Source: Mycobacterium sp. (GTDB taxonomy: Bacteria > Actinomycetota > Actinomycetes > Mycobacteriales > Mycobacteriaceae). From it: a DNA stretch of 64,000 bases. Position 1 is the first letter of the stretch. Each line of letters starts with the position of its first letter. The DNA lies in assembly GCA_003987775.1 (NCBI GenBank), contig RXJD01000028.1, positions 1 to 64,000 on the forward strand, in the 5' to 3' direction. The notes under the pieces are model-generated. The model did no database searches, was not told where the DNA came from, and saw only the letters and a program-made list of their open reading frames with translations. Shown piece after piece: positions 38,216-46,775 of the stretch. Position numbers and translations under genes: made by a program.

Positions 38216-38437
38216 CTAGCCAGGACCGCCGTACTGCCACACCAGGCTGTGGCTGCCCGTCATGGTCGGGTTGCACCACATCGTCTTGCCGTCGGCGTCC
38301 TGGGTGGTGGCGTGCAGCACCGTGCACGCATCACCCGGGGACGGCGCTTGCGCCTGCGCGGGGGCGCTGCCGAGGACGAATGCGATTGGTATGGCGGCCC
38401 CGGCGACCGCCCTTTTCAGGTATCGGGCTGCACGCAT
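38216..38437 (-). CDS. Small secreted protein, two cysteines
   Basis: The 73-residue protein starts with a signal peptide (RAARYLKRAVAGAAIPIAF, cleavage after AQA near residue 28). The mature 45 residues contain Cys in DACTVLHATT and in MWCNPT, likely joined by a disulfide, and end in WQYGGPG. I chose the ATG at 38437, preceded by GGGAG; an ATG at 38464 would add nine residues. I do not recognise a named family. It converges on cobQ with seven bases between the stops. Confidence 0.7.
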   Translation of the reverse strand: MRAARYLKRAVAGAAIPIAFVLGSAPAQAQAPSPGDACTVLHATTQDADGKTMWCNPTMTGSHSLVWQYGGPG

Positions 38438-38527
38438 GCTCCCCACTCCCTTCGACACCTTCACCTCACGTTATCGCTCGTGGCAGCCGCTGACCACGGA
38501 TTCGGAGCGGCGGGCTGGGCAGATAGC

Positions 38528-38541
38528 TAGAACACGTTCTA
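38528..38541. promoter_or_regulatory. KstR-type operator TAGAACACGTTCTA
   Basis: The 14-bp sequence matches the established KstR consensus TnnAACnnGTTnnA at every fixed position and has perfect 6-bp arms (TAGAAC / GTTCTA). It ends 12 bp before the ATG of the DUF3556 gene, a position that would block transcription. KstR is the TetR-type repressor of cholesterol catabolism genes, released by a CoA thioester of a cholesterol breakdown product. Confidence 0.75.
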
Positions 38542-38553
38542 ATCTGTGAAACC

Positions 38554-40284
38554 ATGGGATTTCTCAAGCCCCAATTGCCCGAGGTCGACATCGCCGAGTG
38601 GAGCAAGGGCACCCGCAGCGAGAAGATCCGCCCGATGGCCCGGCACTGGGCCGAGGTGGGCTTCGGCACGCCAGTGGTGATGCACCTGTTCTACGTCGTC
38701 AAGATTCTGCTGTACATCCTGGTTGCCTGGCTGATCGTCTTGACCACCAAAGGGATTGACGGGTTCACCAATGTTCGGGCCTGGTACTCCGAGCCGATCG
38801 TCTTCGAGAAGGTCGTGCTGTACACGATGCTGTTCGAGGTGGTCGGGCTGGGTTGCGGCTTCGGACCGCTGAACAACCGGTTCTTCCCGCCGATGGGCTC
38901 GATTCTCTACTGGCTGCGGTTCGGCACCATCCGGCTGCCACCCTGGCCGGATCGCGTCCCGCTGACCTTCGGCACCAAGCGCAAGCCGGTGGACGTCGCG
39001 CTTTATGCCTTGCTGCTGGTGCTGCTGACGACCGCGCTGTTCACCGACGGCACCGGGGCGATCCCGGCGCTCGGCACTCAGGTCGGGCTGCTGCCGACGT
39101 GGCAGATCGTGGCCATCCTGCTGGTGCTGGCCGCTGCCGGGCTGCGCGACAAGGTGATCTTCCTGGCCGCCCGCGGTGAGGTGTACGGGTCGCTGACCGT
39201 CACGTTCCTGTTCGGCGCCTGGAACGCCATCGACATGATCGTCGCGGCCAAACTGGTATTCCTGGTGATCTGGATGGGCGCGGCGACGTCCAAACTCAAC
39301 AAGCACTTTCCGTTCGTGATTTCCACGATGATGTCGAACAACCCGTTGTTCCGGCCGCGGTTCATCAAGCGCATGTTCTTCGAGAAGTTCCCCGACGATC
39401 TACGGCCCGGGCTCTTGTCGCGGCTGTTCGCTCACGTCAGCACCTTCATCGAGATGTTCGTGCCGCTCGCCCTGTTCTTCTCGCACGGCGGGTGGCCGAC
39501 CACCGTCGCTGCGATTGTGATGGTGTGCTTCCACCTGGGCATCCTGACCGCGATTCCGATGGGAGTGCCGCTGGAATGGAACGTGTTCATGATCTTCGGC
39601 GTCTTCGCGCTGTTTGTCGGCCACGCGAAGTTGGGCATCAGCGACGTGCAAAACCTCGCACCGGTTGCCATTCTGTTCACCGTGCTGGTGGGCACGGTGA
39701 TCCTGGGCAACATGTTCCCGCGCAAGATCTCCTTCCTGCCCGGCATGCGCTACTACGCCGGCAACTGGGACACGACGCTGTGGTGCATCAAGCCGTCGGC
39801 GAGTGAGAAGATCGCCCGCGGCATCGTCGCGATCGCCAGCATGCCGCAGGCTCAGCTGGAGCGGTTCTACGGCAAGGATCGCGCGCAGATCCCGATGTAT
39901 CTGGGATATGCGTTCCGCGCCATGAACACTCACGGCCGCGCGCTGTTCACGCTGGCGCACCGCGCGATGGCCGGACAGAACGAGGACGATTACGTCATCA
40001 CCGACGGTGAACGCATCTGCAGCACCGCCATCGGCTGGAACTTCGGTGACGGCCATATGCACAACGAGCAACTGATCGCCGCGATGCAACGGCGCTGCCG
40101 ATTTGAGCCGGGGGAGGTGCGCGTCGTGCTGCTCGACGCGCAACCGATCCACCGCCAGATCCAGCGGTACCGGTTGGTCGACGCTGCCACAGGCGAATTC
40201 GAGCACGGCTACGTCCGGGTGGCCGACATGGTGACGCGGCAGCCCTGGGCCGACGACATCCCCGTCGTGGTGGAGTCCAGTTAG
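38554..40284 (+). CDS. DUF3556 integral membrane protein (Rv1132-like)
   Basis: The 576-residue protein has about ten hydrophobic segments, for example VVMHLFYVVKILLYILVAWLI near residue 50, LPTWQIVAILLVLAAAG near 185, MIVAAKLVFLVIWMGA near 235, a pair near 295-335 and another near 370-385. Between and after them are long soluble parts; the last 170 residues are cytoplasmic-like, with IGWNFGDGHMHNEQLIAAMQRRC. The family is conserved in mycobacteria without known function. In the M. tuberculosis order I recall, it follows prpC directly. The KstR-type site in front suggests a link to sterol or lipid use. Confidence 0.82.
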   Translation: MGFLKPQLPEVDIAEWSKGTRSEKIRPMARHWAEVGFGTPVVMHLFYVVKILLYILVAWLIVLTTKGIDGFTNVRAWYSEPIVFEKVVLYTMLFEVVGLGCGFGPLNNRFFPPMGSILYWLRFGTIRLPPWPDRVPLTFGTKRKPVDVALYALLLVLLTTALFTDGTGAIPALGTQVGLLPTWQIVAILLVLAAAGLRDKVIFLAARGEVYGSLTVTFLFGAWNAIDMIVAAKLVFLVIWMGAATSKLNKHFPFVISTMMSNNPLFRPRFIKRMFFEKFPDDLRPGLLSRLFAHVSTFIEMFVPLALFFSHGGWPTTVAAIVMVCFHLGILTAIPMGVPLEWNVFMIFGVFALFVGHAKLGISDVQNLAPVAILFTVLVGTVILGNMFPRKISFLPGMRYYAGNWDTTLWCIKPSASEKIARGIVAIASMPQAQLERFYGKDRAQIPMYLGYAFRAMNTHGRALFTLAHRAMAGQNEDDYVITDGERICSTAIGWNFGDGHMHNEQLIAAMQRRCRFEPGEVRVVLLDAQPIHRQIQRYRLVDAATGEFEHGYVRVADMVTRQPWADDIPVVVESS

Positions 40285-40315
40285 GGCGCGAGCAGTCCAG
40301 TTAGGACGCGAGCAG
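40276..40315 (+). repeat. 20-bp tandem duplication across the DUF3556 stop codon
   Basis: The 20-bp unit TCCAGTTAGGGCGCGAGCAG at 40276-40295 is repeated at 40296-40315 with one mismatch (A for G). The first copy contains the gene's stop codon, so a second potential Ser-Ser-stop end lies just behind it. The second copy runs into the palindromic element that starts at 40309, and the duplication may have arisen with it. Confidence 0.8.
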
Positions 40316-40366
40316 GCGCAAAATCGCACGTTCCGGCGCGCCGGAACGCGACTTTGCGTCTGCTCG
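40309..40366. repeat. 58-bp palindromic element, terminator-like, ends GAGCAG/CTGCTC
   Basis: The outer arms CGAGCAG (40309-40315) and CTGCTCG (40360-40366) and the inner arms CGCAAA / TTTGCG and CGTTCCGGCG / CGCCGGAACG make an almost perfect inverted repeat with no real loop. It lies behind the DUF3556 gene and before a minus-strand tiny ORF, so it can serve both as a bidirectional terminator. Its ends match those of the palindrome inside the acyl-CoA dehydrogenase gene at 47419-47478. Confidence 0.75.
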
Positions 40367-40389
40367 CCGGGGAGCCGCAGCGGTGGAGT

Positions 40390-40473
40390 CTATTCGCAGT
40401 TGTACGCGTTGAATGTGGCTTGCGGCATCGCATATGCCGCCTCGTCCTCGGAGAACAGAACTTCGTGAGTCAT
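40390..40473 (-). CDS. 27-residue ORF divergent from a P450; possible RiPP precursor
   Basis: An ATG at 40473 opens a 27-codon frame ending at TAG (40390-40392). AAGGAAAA lies about twelve bases before the ATG. The peptide has an acidic leader-like first half (VLFSEDEAAYAMPQ, residues 5-18) and an aromatic C-terminus TFNAYNCE with Phe21, Tyr24 and Cys26. It faces the P450 gene at 40591 across a 117-bp AT-richer region. This is the layout of minimal P450-modified ribosomal peptides, in which one P450 crosslinks aromatic or Cys side chains of a short C-terminal core. There is no homology evidence here. Third-position GC is lower than in neighbours, so a chance frame is possible. Confidence 0.45.
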   Translation of the reverse strand: MTHEVLFSEDEAAYAMPQATFNAYNCE

Positions 40474-40501
40474 AGCTGAAATTTTCCTTGATCCGCATAG
40501 T

Positions 40502-40516
40502 GAATCTGATAGATTC
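40502..40516. promoter_or_regulatory. Inverted repeat GAATCT-GAT-AGATTC between tiny ORF and P450
   Basis: Perfect 6-bp arms with a 3-bp spacer lie in the middle of the divergent region, 29 bp from the tiny ORF start and 75 bp from the P450 start. A further AACACGTT at 40531-40538 has the same core as the KstR-type site at 38528 but fails one fixed outer position. Either could be a repressor site acting on both genes. Confidence 0.45.
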
Positions 40517-40590
40517 GTATAGCGGAGATTAACACGTTCGACAGTCGAGCGGTAGCCTGCCGCAGGTTGATGTCCGTCAAGGGAGCCGAC

Positions 40591-41892
40591 GTGGAGAAAC
40601 AGCCTCGGCTATTTGCGTTTCCGCCATGCGACGCGCTGCTGGCGCTGTACCGGCAGCAAGGCCCCGTTATCCATGTCCGCCGACGCAATACGGTCATCCT
40701 GCTCGGCGCCGAGGCCAACGAGTTCGTGTTCACCCATTCCGATGCCTTCAGTTGGAAGGAAGCGTTCGAAGCGCTGATCCCGCTTGACGGCCCGACGGCG
40801 TTGATCGTCAGCGACGGCGCCGACCACCGCCGGCGGCGAAGCTTCGCGCTCCCGGCGCTGCAACACCGGCGGGTCGGGGATTACGTGCACACCATCGTGG
40901 ACAACACGGACGCGGTCATCGACACCTGGCGGCCCGGGGCGCGGGTCGAAATCTACGAGCAATTGCGTTCGGTGGTCCGGCGCAATACCGCCGAGTGTCT
41001 GTTCGGCCCGCGCATCGCTGACCATGCCGACTTCCTCGGTGAACAACTTCAGCCTCTGATCGACCTGACCAATCTGGACCCGAGGAAGCGGCGACTACAC
41101 CGCCGGCTCGGGTCGCCCCTGTCGCGACGGGCGATGGCCGCGCGCGAACGGATCGACCAACTCGTCGACGCCGCAATCGCCGATTGCCGCCTGCGGCCCG
41201 GAGTCGACGACGGCATGCTGACGACGATGGTCAACGGCCGCGATGGCCGTTGTGAATCGCTGAGCGACAAAGAGATTCGTGACATGATTGTCTCTCTGAT
41301 CGCGGATGGCTACGAGGTCACCAGCGGCGCGATCGCGTGGGCGATCTACGCGTTGCTGACCATCCCAGGCGCCTGGGACACCGCCGCCGCGGAGGTGCGC
41401 CGCGTACTGGCCGGGGGCCCACCGAGCCCGGCCGCCCTTCGGGAGCTGACCTACATCAACGGCGTCGTGCACGAGACGGTGCGGCTATGCACGACGAACT
41501 CCGCACGAAAAGTCAAGCGTGACTTGTGGTTCGGCGGGCACCCCATCCGAGCGGGGCAGCGCCTGGTGTTCAGCGCCTACGTCACCCACCGGCTTCCCGA
41601 GTTGTGGCCCGACCCATGGCAATTCCGTCCTGAACGCTGGGATTCCAGCGCACCCGATTACCGAAAACCGACGCCCTACGAATTCATCCCGTTCGGCCGT
41701 GGTGTGCATCGTTGCATCGGCTCGGCGATGGCGATCACCCAGATGACCGCAATGATCGCCCGACTCGTCGCAAGAACGACGCTCCGGCTACCCGCACAAC
41801 GCATCGAGGCTCGCAACATCGCGGCGCTGCGGCCCTGGCCCGGTTTGTTTGTCGACATCGCCGCATGCACCGATTTGCGCGGCCGGAGCTAG
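40591..41892 (+). CDS. Cytochrome P450
   Basis: The 433-residue P450 has the I-helix segment ADGYEVTSGAIAW, the K-helix ExxR in HETVRLC and the heme loop FIPFGRGVHRCIGSAM with the ligand Cys near residue 375. It should be soluble and need ferredoxin partners, none of which is adjacent. I start at the GTG at 40591 because AAGGGAG lies six bases before it; an ATG at 40570 has no ribosome site. The gene is divergent from a 27-residue ORF and converges on metE over a strong terminator. Substrate unknown: a peptide is possible from context, a lipid is the default. Confidence 0.9.
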   Translation: MEKQPRLFAFPPCDALLALYRQQGPVIHVRRRNTVILLGAEANEFVFTHSDAFSWKEAFEALIPLDGPTALIVSDGADHRRRRSFALPALQHRRVGDYVHTIVDNTDAVIDTWRPGARVEIYEQLRSVVRRNTAECLFGPRIADHADFLGEQLQPLIDLTNLDPRKRRLHRRLGSPLSRRAMAARERIDQLVDAAIADCRLRPGVDDGMLTTMVNGRDGRCESLSDKEIRDMIVSLIADGYEVTSGAIAWAIYALLTIPGAWDTAAAEVRRVLAGGPPSPAALRELTYINGVVHETVRLCTTNSARKVKRDLWFGGHPIRAGQRLVFSAYVTHRLPELWPDPWQFRPERWDSSAPDYRKPTPYEFIPFGRGVHRCIGSAMAITQMTAMIARLVARTTLRLPAQRIEARNIAALRPWPGLFVDIAACTDLRGRS

Positions 41893-41900
41893 CCACGGGC

Positions 41901-41933
41901 GGGGGCACGCCTCCACTCAAGGGGCGTGCCCCC
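41901..41933. terminator. Bidirectional terminator between P450 and metE
   Basis: GGGGGCACGCC (41901-41911) and GGCGTGCCCCC (41923-41933) form a perfect 11-bp stem with an 11-base loop. It lies between the stop of the P450 (41892) and the stop of the convergent metE (41943). Like most mycobacterial terminators it lacks a long U run. Confidence 0.75.
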
Positions 41934-41942
41934 AAGCCCGCC

Positions 41943-44222
41943 CTACTCCGCGCGCACCTGCTGCGCAGCGGCCACCATGTTCCGCAGCGATGCGGTCACC
42001 TCCCCGACATTCCGGGTCTTCAGGCCACAGTCCGGGTTAACCCAAAGCCGTTCCGCGGGGACCGCTTTGACCGCAGACCGCAAGGACGCCGCCATCTCGT
42101 CGGTGCTCGGCACCCGCGGCGAGTGGATGTCGTAGACGCCCGGGCCCACGCTGTTGGAGAAGCCGATCGCGTTCAGGTCGTCGAGCACCTCCATGTGCGA
42201 GCGCGCCGCCTCGATGGACGTGACGTCGGCGTCCAGATCGGCGATCGCGCCGATCACCTCACCGAACTCCGAGTAGCACAGGTGAGTGTGGATCTGGGTC
42301 GAGTCGGCGACACCAGAGGTGGCCAACCGGAAAGAGCCTACGGCCCAACGCAAGTACTCGTCCTGATCGGCCCGGCGCAGCGGCAGCAGCTCCCGTAGCG
42401 CCGGCTCGTCCACCTGGATCACGGCGATGCCCGCGGACTGCAGGTCGACCGTCTCGTCCCGGATCGCCAGCGCCACCTGGTTGGCGGTGTCGGCCAGCGG
42501 CTGGTCGTCGCGGACGAAGGACCACGCCAGGATGGTGACCGGTCCGGTCAGCATGCCCTTCACCGGCTTGTCGGTCAGCGACTGCGCGTAGGTGATCCAG
42601 TCGACCGTCATCGGGTGGGTGCGTACCACGTCGCCGAACAGGATCGGCGGACGCACACAGCGGCTGCCGTAGGACTGCACCCAGCCGTTGTCGGTGGCGA
42701 AAAAGCCTTCCAGCTGCTCGGCGAAGTACTGCACCATGTCGTTGCGCTCGGGCTCGCCGTGCACCAGCACGTCGATGCCCAGTTGCTCCTGCAGTGCGAT
42801 CACGTCGGCGATCTCCTGCTTCATCCGGCGCTCGTACTCGGCTTGGTCGATCTCTCCGGAGCGCAGGGCGGCCCGGGCGATGCGGATCGCCGACGTCTGC
42901 GGGTAAGAGCCGATGGTCGTGGTCGGCAGCGCGGGCAGCTTCAGGCGGGCTTCCTGGCTGGCGCGACGCTCGGCGGGATCACCGCGGTGGACGCCGGAGG
43001 CGACGATCGATCGGATGCGGGACCGGAGTTCGTCATTGTGCAGGCGTGGGTCTTGCTTGCGGGAGGCCACGGCGGCGTCCGAAGCCGCGACCTCGTCGGC
43101 GACGGCGTCGGGTCCGTCGCGCAGCGCCCGCGCCAGCACGACCACCTCGCGAACCTTCTCGGCCCCGAATGCCAGCCAACTGCGCAGGTTGTCATCCAGA
43201 CCGGTCTCAGCTTCCAGCGAATACGGGACATGCAGCGTTGAGCACGACGTTGAAACCGCCACGGCTGCAGCCGAATTCCGCAACGTCGCCAGCCTGCCCA
43301 GGGCCGCGTCCAGATCGGTGCGCCAGATGTTGCGGCCGTCGACGATCCCGGCCACCAGCGTCTTGTCCGCCAACTCCGGTACTGCCGCCAGCGCGGTGTC
43401 AGGACCGTAGACGAGGTCGACGCCGATCGCCTCGACCGGTGTGCGGGCCAGCCCCGCCAGCGCGGCACCCGGGTCGCCGAAGTACGTCGCGACGTAGATG
43501 GCCGGGCGGTTGGCCACCCCACCCAGCGCGTTGTAGACGGCCTCGGCCAGCGCGGGTGCGTCCGGGGAGATGTCGGTGACCAGCGCCGGCTCGTCGAACT
43601 GCACCCACCGAGCGCCGTTGCCGGCGAGCAGCGAGAGCAGTTCGGAGTAGATCGGCACCAGCTCCTGCAGCCGCTCGACCGGTGGGCTTCCGCCCTCCAC
43701 CGCCTTACTCAGCAGCAGGAAGGTGACCGGCCCGATGATCACCGGACGCGCCGGAATGCCTTGCTCTTGAGCTTCTTTCAGCTCGGAGAGCACCTTGTCG
43801 GGGTGCAGCGAGAATCGGGTTGCGGGACCGATTTCGGGAACGAGATAGTGGTAGTTCGTGTCGAACCACTTGGTCATCTCCAGTGGGGCGACGTCGTCAT
43901 TGCCTCGCGCGGCGGCGAAGTAGCGGTCCAGATCGTCGGAGATCCCGGCGACCCGGGCCGGCAGGGCTCCCAGCAGCACCGAGGTGTCCAGCATCTGGTC
44001 GTAATAGGAGAAGGTGTTGATCGGCACCGAGTCGAGGCCGGCGGCGGCCAGGTCGGCCCAGGTGTCGCGGCGCAGCATGGCAGCGACGGATTCCAGGTCG
44101 GAGCGGCTGGTTCGGCCGGCCCAGTACCCCTCGGTCGCGCGCTTGAGTTCGCGGCGCGGGCCGATCCGGGGGGTTCCGGTGATGGTGGCGGTGAATTTCG
44201 GAAAACTAGCTGGAGCGGTCAC
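41943..44222 (-). CDS. metE: Cobalamin-independent methionine synthase
   Basis: The 759-residue enzyme moves a methyl group from methyltetrahydrofolate polyglutamate to homocysteine. It has two barrels; the C-terminal one carries the zinc ligands His and Cys in [11 protein letters not shown] and Cys in [12 protein letters not shown], with the folate block [14 protein letters not shown] at its start. The GTG at 44222 follows AAGGA and gives the N-terminus [15 protein letters not shown]; the frame is open further upstream through the leader. Expression should fall when B12 is present because a cobalamin riboswitch lies in the leader (44380-44560). Confidence 0.95.
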   Translation of the reverse strand: MTAPASFPKFTATITGTPRIGPRRELKRATEGYWAGRTSRSDLESVAAMLRRDTWADLAAAGLDSVPINTFSYYDQMLDTSVLLGALPARVAGISDDLDRYFAAARGNDDVAPLEMTKWFDTNYHYLVPEIGPATRFSLHPDKVLSELKEAQEQGIPARPVIIGPVTFLLLSKAVEGGSPPVERLQELVPIYSELLSLLAGNGARWVQFDEPALVTDISPDAPALAEAVYNALGGVANRPAIYVATYFGDPGAALAGLARTPVEAIGVDLVYGPDTALAAVPELADKTLVAGIVDGRNIWRTDLDAALGRLATLRNSAAAVAVSTSCSTLHVPYSLEAETGLDDNLRSWLAFGAEKVREVVVLARALRDGPDAVADEVAASDAAVASRKQDPRLHNDELRSRIRSIVASGVHRGDPAERRASQEARLKLPALPTTTIGSYPQTSAIRIARAALRSGEIDQAEYERRMKQEIADVIALQEQLGIDVLVHGEPERNDMVQYFAEQLEGFFATDNGWVQSYGSRCVRPPILFGDVVRTHPMTVDWITYAQSLTDKPVKGMLTGPVTILAWSFVRDDQPLADTANQVALAIRDETVDLQSAGIAVIQVDEPALRELLPLRRADQDEYLRWAVGSFRLATSGVADSTQIHTHLCYSEFGEVIGAIADLDADVTSIEAARSHMEVLDDLNAIGFSNSVGPGVYDIHSPRVPSTDEMAASLRSAVKAVPAERLWVNPDCGLKTRNVGEVTASLRNMVAAAQQVRAE

Positions 44223-44623
44223 GAGCGGTCCTTCATTCGACGGTATGGACACCGCCCGCGGACGCGCAGCCGACAGTCGGGGCGATGCGCATGTGCTCTC
44301 CAGAGCCCGCGTACCACCACAGCTGGCCGGCCAAACGCCCATTCCACGAGGCGATGTGCCGCCAGGCGCGGCGCGCCCGGCACAGCTGGCAGGTCTTCGG
44401 ACTCACAGGCGCGCACCGCAAAGGTGCCCCTACTGGCCGTCGCTTCCCAGTCCGATTGGACCAGTGCCGATGACGGCGGTCGTTCCTGCATACCGCTGCG
44501 GGACAGTCCCGGATTCTCACCGGGTTCCCTCTCACAAGGCGCGTGTGCCTTGCTCGATGCCGACGCCACGGGGGCGCCTGCAGACCAGTTGCGAGGCCCA
44601 GGCTACCCCGTGCGGCGCGTCTG
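44223..44623. other. metE leader and promoter region, 401 bp
   Basis: Between metE and the next minus-strand gene lies only the metE leader with its riboswitch and, near 44561-44623, the likely metE promoter. I see no coding gene in it; frames through it are not protein-like. Confidence 0.6.
44380..44560 (-). ncRNA. Cobalamin (B12) riboswitch in the metE leader
   Basis: Read on the minus strand, the leader shows the conserved B12-riboswitch elements in order: GGCACACGCGCC, GAGAGGGAACCCGGTGAGAATCC, GGGACTGTCCCGCAGC, then after a variable arm GTGAGTCCGAAGACCTGCC at the 3' end. B12 binding should shut off the downstream metE, letting the B12-dependent MetH take over. About 160 bases lie between the aptamer and the metE start, including the palindrome TGGCCGGCCA near 44327, which may be part of the expression platform. 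Confidence 0.93.
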
Positions 44624-45271
44624 TTACCGCGCGGTTGCCACCGCGACGGCGATCGGTACGTCCCCGTTGTTGAAGTCGATCGTGTGGCGGATCGTCGCGT
44701 CGTCAGCCAGCGCGGCCGCGACGACGGCCGCCACATCCTCCCGCGACACCTCGCCCTTGGCCTTGCCCACCGCGATGTGTCCGGTGCCCGGGTCCAGGGT
44801 GAGTCGTCCCGGCCCGAGCACGGTCCAATCGAGGTCGCTGGCGCGCAGGTGGGTATCGGCGGCGGCCTTGGCCTCGGCGTAGGGGAAGAACGAATTCTCC
44901 GGCGAGACGCCATGTCCGGGGCCCGCGCCGAAATAGGACACCATCACGAATCGCCTGACGCCGGCCCGGCCGGCGGCGTCGATCACCCGGATGGCGGCGT
45001 CGCGGTCCACCGCGTACGTCCGTGCCGGGTCACCACCGCCCGCGCCGGCGGTGAAGACGACCGCGTCGTGCCCGCTCAGCAGGTCGGCCAGGGCGTCGGT
45101 GTCGAGGTGCTCGATATCGGCGGTGATCGGCGTGGCTCCGGTGGCCGCGACCTCGTCGGCGTGGTCGGGGTTGCGGAATACCGAGCTGACCTGATCGCCG
45201 CGCCCAGTCAGGATCCGGGCCAGATGCAGGGCGACCTTGCCGTGGCCGCCGATGACAATGATGTGCGCCAT
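44624..45271 (-). CDS. NAD(P)H-binding protein, atypical SDR (YwnB/YhfK-like)
   Basis: The 215-residue protein begins with the dinucleotide motif IIVIGGHGKVALHLAR and continues with the NmrA-like pattern (VVFTAGAG, RFVMVSYFGAG, FPYAEAKAAAD, WTVLGPGRLT). It lacks a separate substrate domain, as do flavin-reductase-like or redox-sensing family members. It starts 17 bp behind the tandem TetR gene on the same strand, so it is probably co-transcribed with it. Confidence 0.82.
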   Translation of the reverse strand: MAHIIVIGGHGKVALHLARILTGRGDQVSSVFRNPDHADEVAATGATPITADIEHLDTDALADLLSGHDAVVFTAGAGGGDPARTYAVDRDAAIRVIDAAGRAGVRRFVMVSYFGAGPGHGVSPENSFFPYAEAKAAADTHLRASDLDWTVLGPGRLTLDPGTGHIAVGKAKGEVSREDVAAVVAAALADDATIRHTIDFNNGDVPIAVAVATAR

Positions 45272-45288
45272 AATTCGACGCTACCCCG

Positions 45289-46551
45289 CTACGGCTTGGC
45301 GCGGATCGCTACTCCGCGCAGGACGGTGTCACGAGCCAGGATGAGCGACGAGCGGGTGCCTATCGCGCGCAGGATGTTCTCCGGTATCCACTGCATGCCG
45401 ATGATGCTGCGGGCCAGCATCGTGATGCCGGGCGCGTCGACCCGGATTTCCGATGACCGAATACCCTCGGAGAGAAGCGATTTCATTTGACGCAGCCGAG
45501 TCGTGTACAACCAGCCGGGGTTGGCGGTGTTCGGGGGTGACTGGCGCATCCAGGCGAGCTGGATCCGGAACTCGTCGGAGAACTGGTCGAGCGCATTGAC
45601 ATTGACCCAACTCAGCGCGTCCAGCTTCTCGATCGGGGTGGACGGGGAGCGCAGCACGTCCACCCAGCCCGCTTCCACCTTCTGGCCGAAGGAACGCATG
45701 ATCGACGCCAGGAGTTCGTCCTTAGACCCGATTACGCGGTATACGGTGCCCGTTCCCAGGCCCGCGGCCGATGCGATGTCCCGGATCGTGGTGACTTCAT
45801 ATCCCTTGCGGCCGAACTCTGTTCGTGCCACCGCCCGCAGGTGTGCCGCTTTGTCGCGTGGGTCGGCTTCGCTGTCGTCGGCCCAGGAGGCGATGACGGA
45901 GCCCGCGGCGGCGAACGCTTTCGAGCGGTCCAGTGCCCCGTCGGTAGGGGGCCGGGACGCCAACCCCTGCAGGATGATCCGGCACATCAGGGCGGCCACC
46001 TGGTCGGCGGAGGAGTTGTGCCGAATGACGTCGAGTCCCACTTGGAGCATGGTCTGGCAGATCCGGTCGGCCAGCGTCGGGAGGTCGATGTCGGCTTTGA
46101 TGTAGCCACTCCAGCGCGCCGCACGCAGCGTCTGCAGCATCGCCTCCTGGATGGCGACGGGCCGCTGCTGCGTCAGCTTCATCAGTTCGGGATCGGCGCT
46201 CGGGCCCTCGTAGAAGGACATCTGCAGCGCGGCCCGATGCCGCACCGCACAGTTGGCGATCGCCGATCCCAGCTCGATGATCTTCTCGGCCGGGGGGCGC
46301 GAGTCCGGTTCGTCCAGCTTGGCCTGGGCGCTCTCGCCGATTCGGGCGAGGTCGGCCTGGTAGCGGCGGATGAGTTCGACAAGGATCGCTTCCTTGGACT
46401 CGAAGTGGTGGTACAGGCTGCCGGGGAGAATGCCTGCCGCGTCGGCAATCTCCTGCAGCGAGGTGCGCAGACCCGACGAGGCGATCAACGACGCCGCGGT
46501 CTCGAGTATCTCCGTTCGGCGCGTTCCGGTTTCGGTTGCGCTGTCGGTCAT
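45289..46551 (-). CDS. Tandem TetR regulator with two TetR units in one chain
   Basis: The 420-residue protein carries two full TetR modules. The first helix-turn-helix is at about residues 15-57 (TSLQEIADAAGILPGSLYHHFESKE), the second at about 238-285 (TTIRDIASAAGLGTGTVYRVIGSKDE), each followed by a helical ligand domain. The same architecture is known in Mce3R of M. tuberculosis, which represses lipid genes including a paired acyl-CoA dehydrogenase. One chain can act as a pseudo-dimer and so read two different half-sites. A near-palindromic site of its likely motif lies 61 bp upstream (46612-46625), pointing to autoregulation. Confidence 0.9.
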   Translation of the reverse strand: MTDSATETGTRRTEILETAASLIASSGLRTSLQEIADAAGILPGSLYHHFESKEAILVELIRRYQADLARIGESAQAKLDEPDSRPPAEKIIELGSAIANCAVRHRAALQMSFYEGPSADPELMKLTQQRPVAIQEAMLQTLRAARWSGYIKADIDLPTLADRICQTMLQVGLDVIRHNSSADQVAALMCRIILQGLASRPPTDGALDRSKAFAAAGSVIASWADDSEADPRDKAAHLRAVARTEFGRKGYEVTTIRDIASAAGLGTGTVYRVIGSKDELLASIMRSFGQKVEAGWVDVLRSPSTPIEKLDALSWVNVNALDQFSDEFRIQLAWMRQSPPNTANPGWLYTTRLRQMKSLLSEGIRSSEIRVDAPGITMLARSIIGMQWIPENILRAIGTRSSLILARDTVLRGVAIRAKP

Positions 46552-46610
46552 GGCCGGTCGGCAGCGAAGGACAGCGGTGCCGGCAACGTGCGCAAGTCGT
46601 CCTCCTGCTG

Positions 46611-46625
46611 AACCAAATCTTTGGT
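46611..46625. promoter_or_regulatory. Candidate regulon operator, site A (tandem TetR promoter)
   Basis: AACCAAATCTTTGGT, of which ACCAAA-TC-TTTGGT (46612-46625) is a perfect inverted repeat. Aligned with site B at 49068 it agrees at 11 of 15 positions. It lies 61 bp upstream of the tandem TetR start. Confidence 0.6.
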
Positions 46626-46691
46626 AGAGGCTATCAGACCTGCCGCGGCAAACGCGCTGCTGAGGAAGCCGACGGGGCTGTGGGCCACATC

Positions 46692-46775
46692 CTAGAGCGC
46701 TCCATGCTCAGACGCCGACGTCGACGCCCCGGTGACGATCGCGACTTGTCCCGCGAAGTCGAGGGAAGCGGTCAC
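46692..46775 (-). pseudogene. Truncated SDR gene remnant (27 codons)
   Basis: A GTG at 46775 overlaps the stop of the acyl-CoA dehydrogenase (GTGA) and opens a 27-codon frame whose first 18 residues, TASLDFAGQVAIVTGAS, are an unmistakable SDR N-terminus ending within the TGxxxGxG motif. The frame then leaves the family pattern and stops at 46692. A full SDR would need about 250 more residues. The coupled start shows that an SDR once ended this three-gene operon; a deletion removed most of it. Confidence 0.75.
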
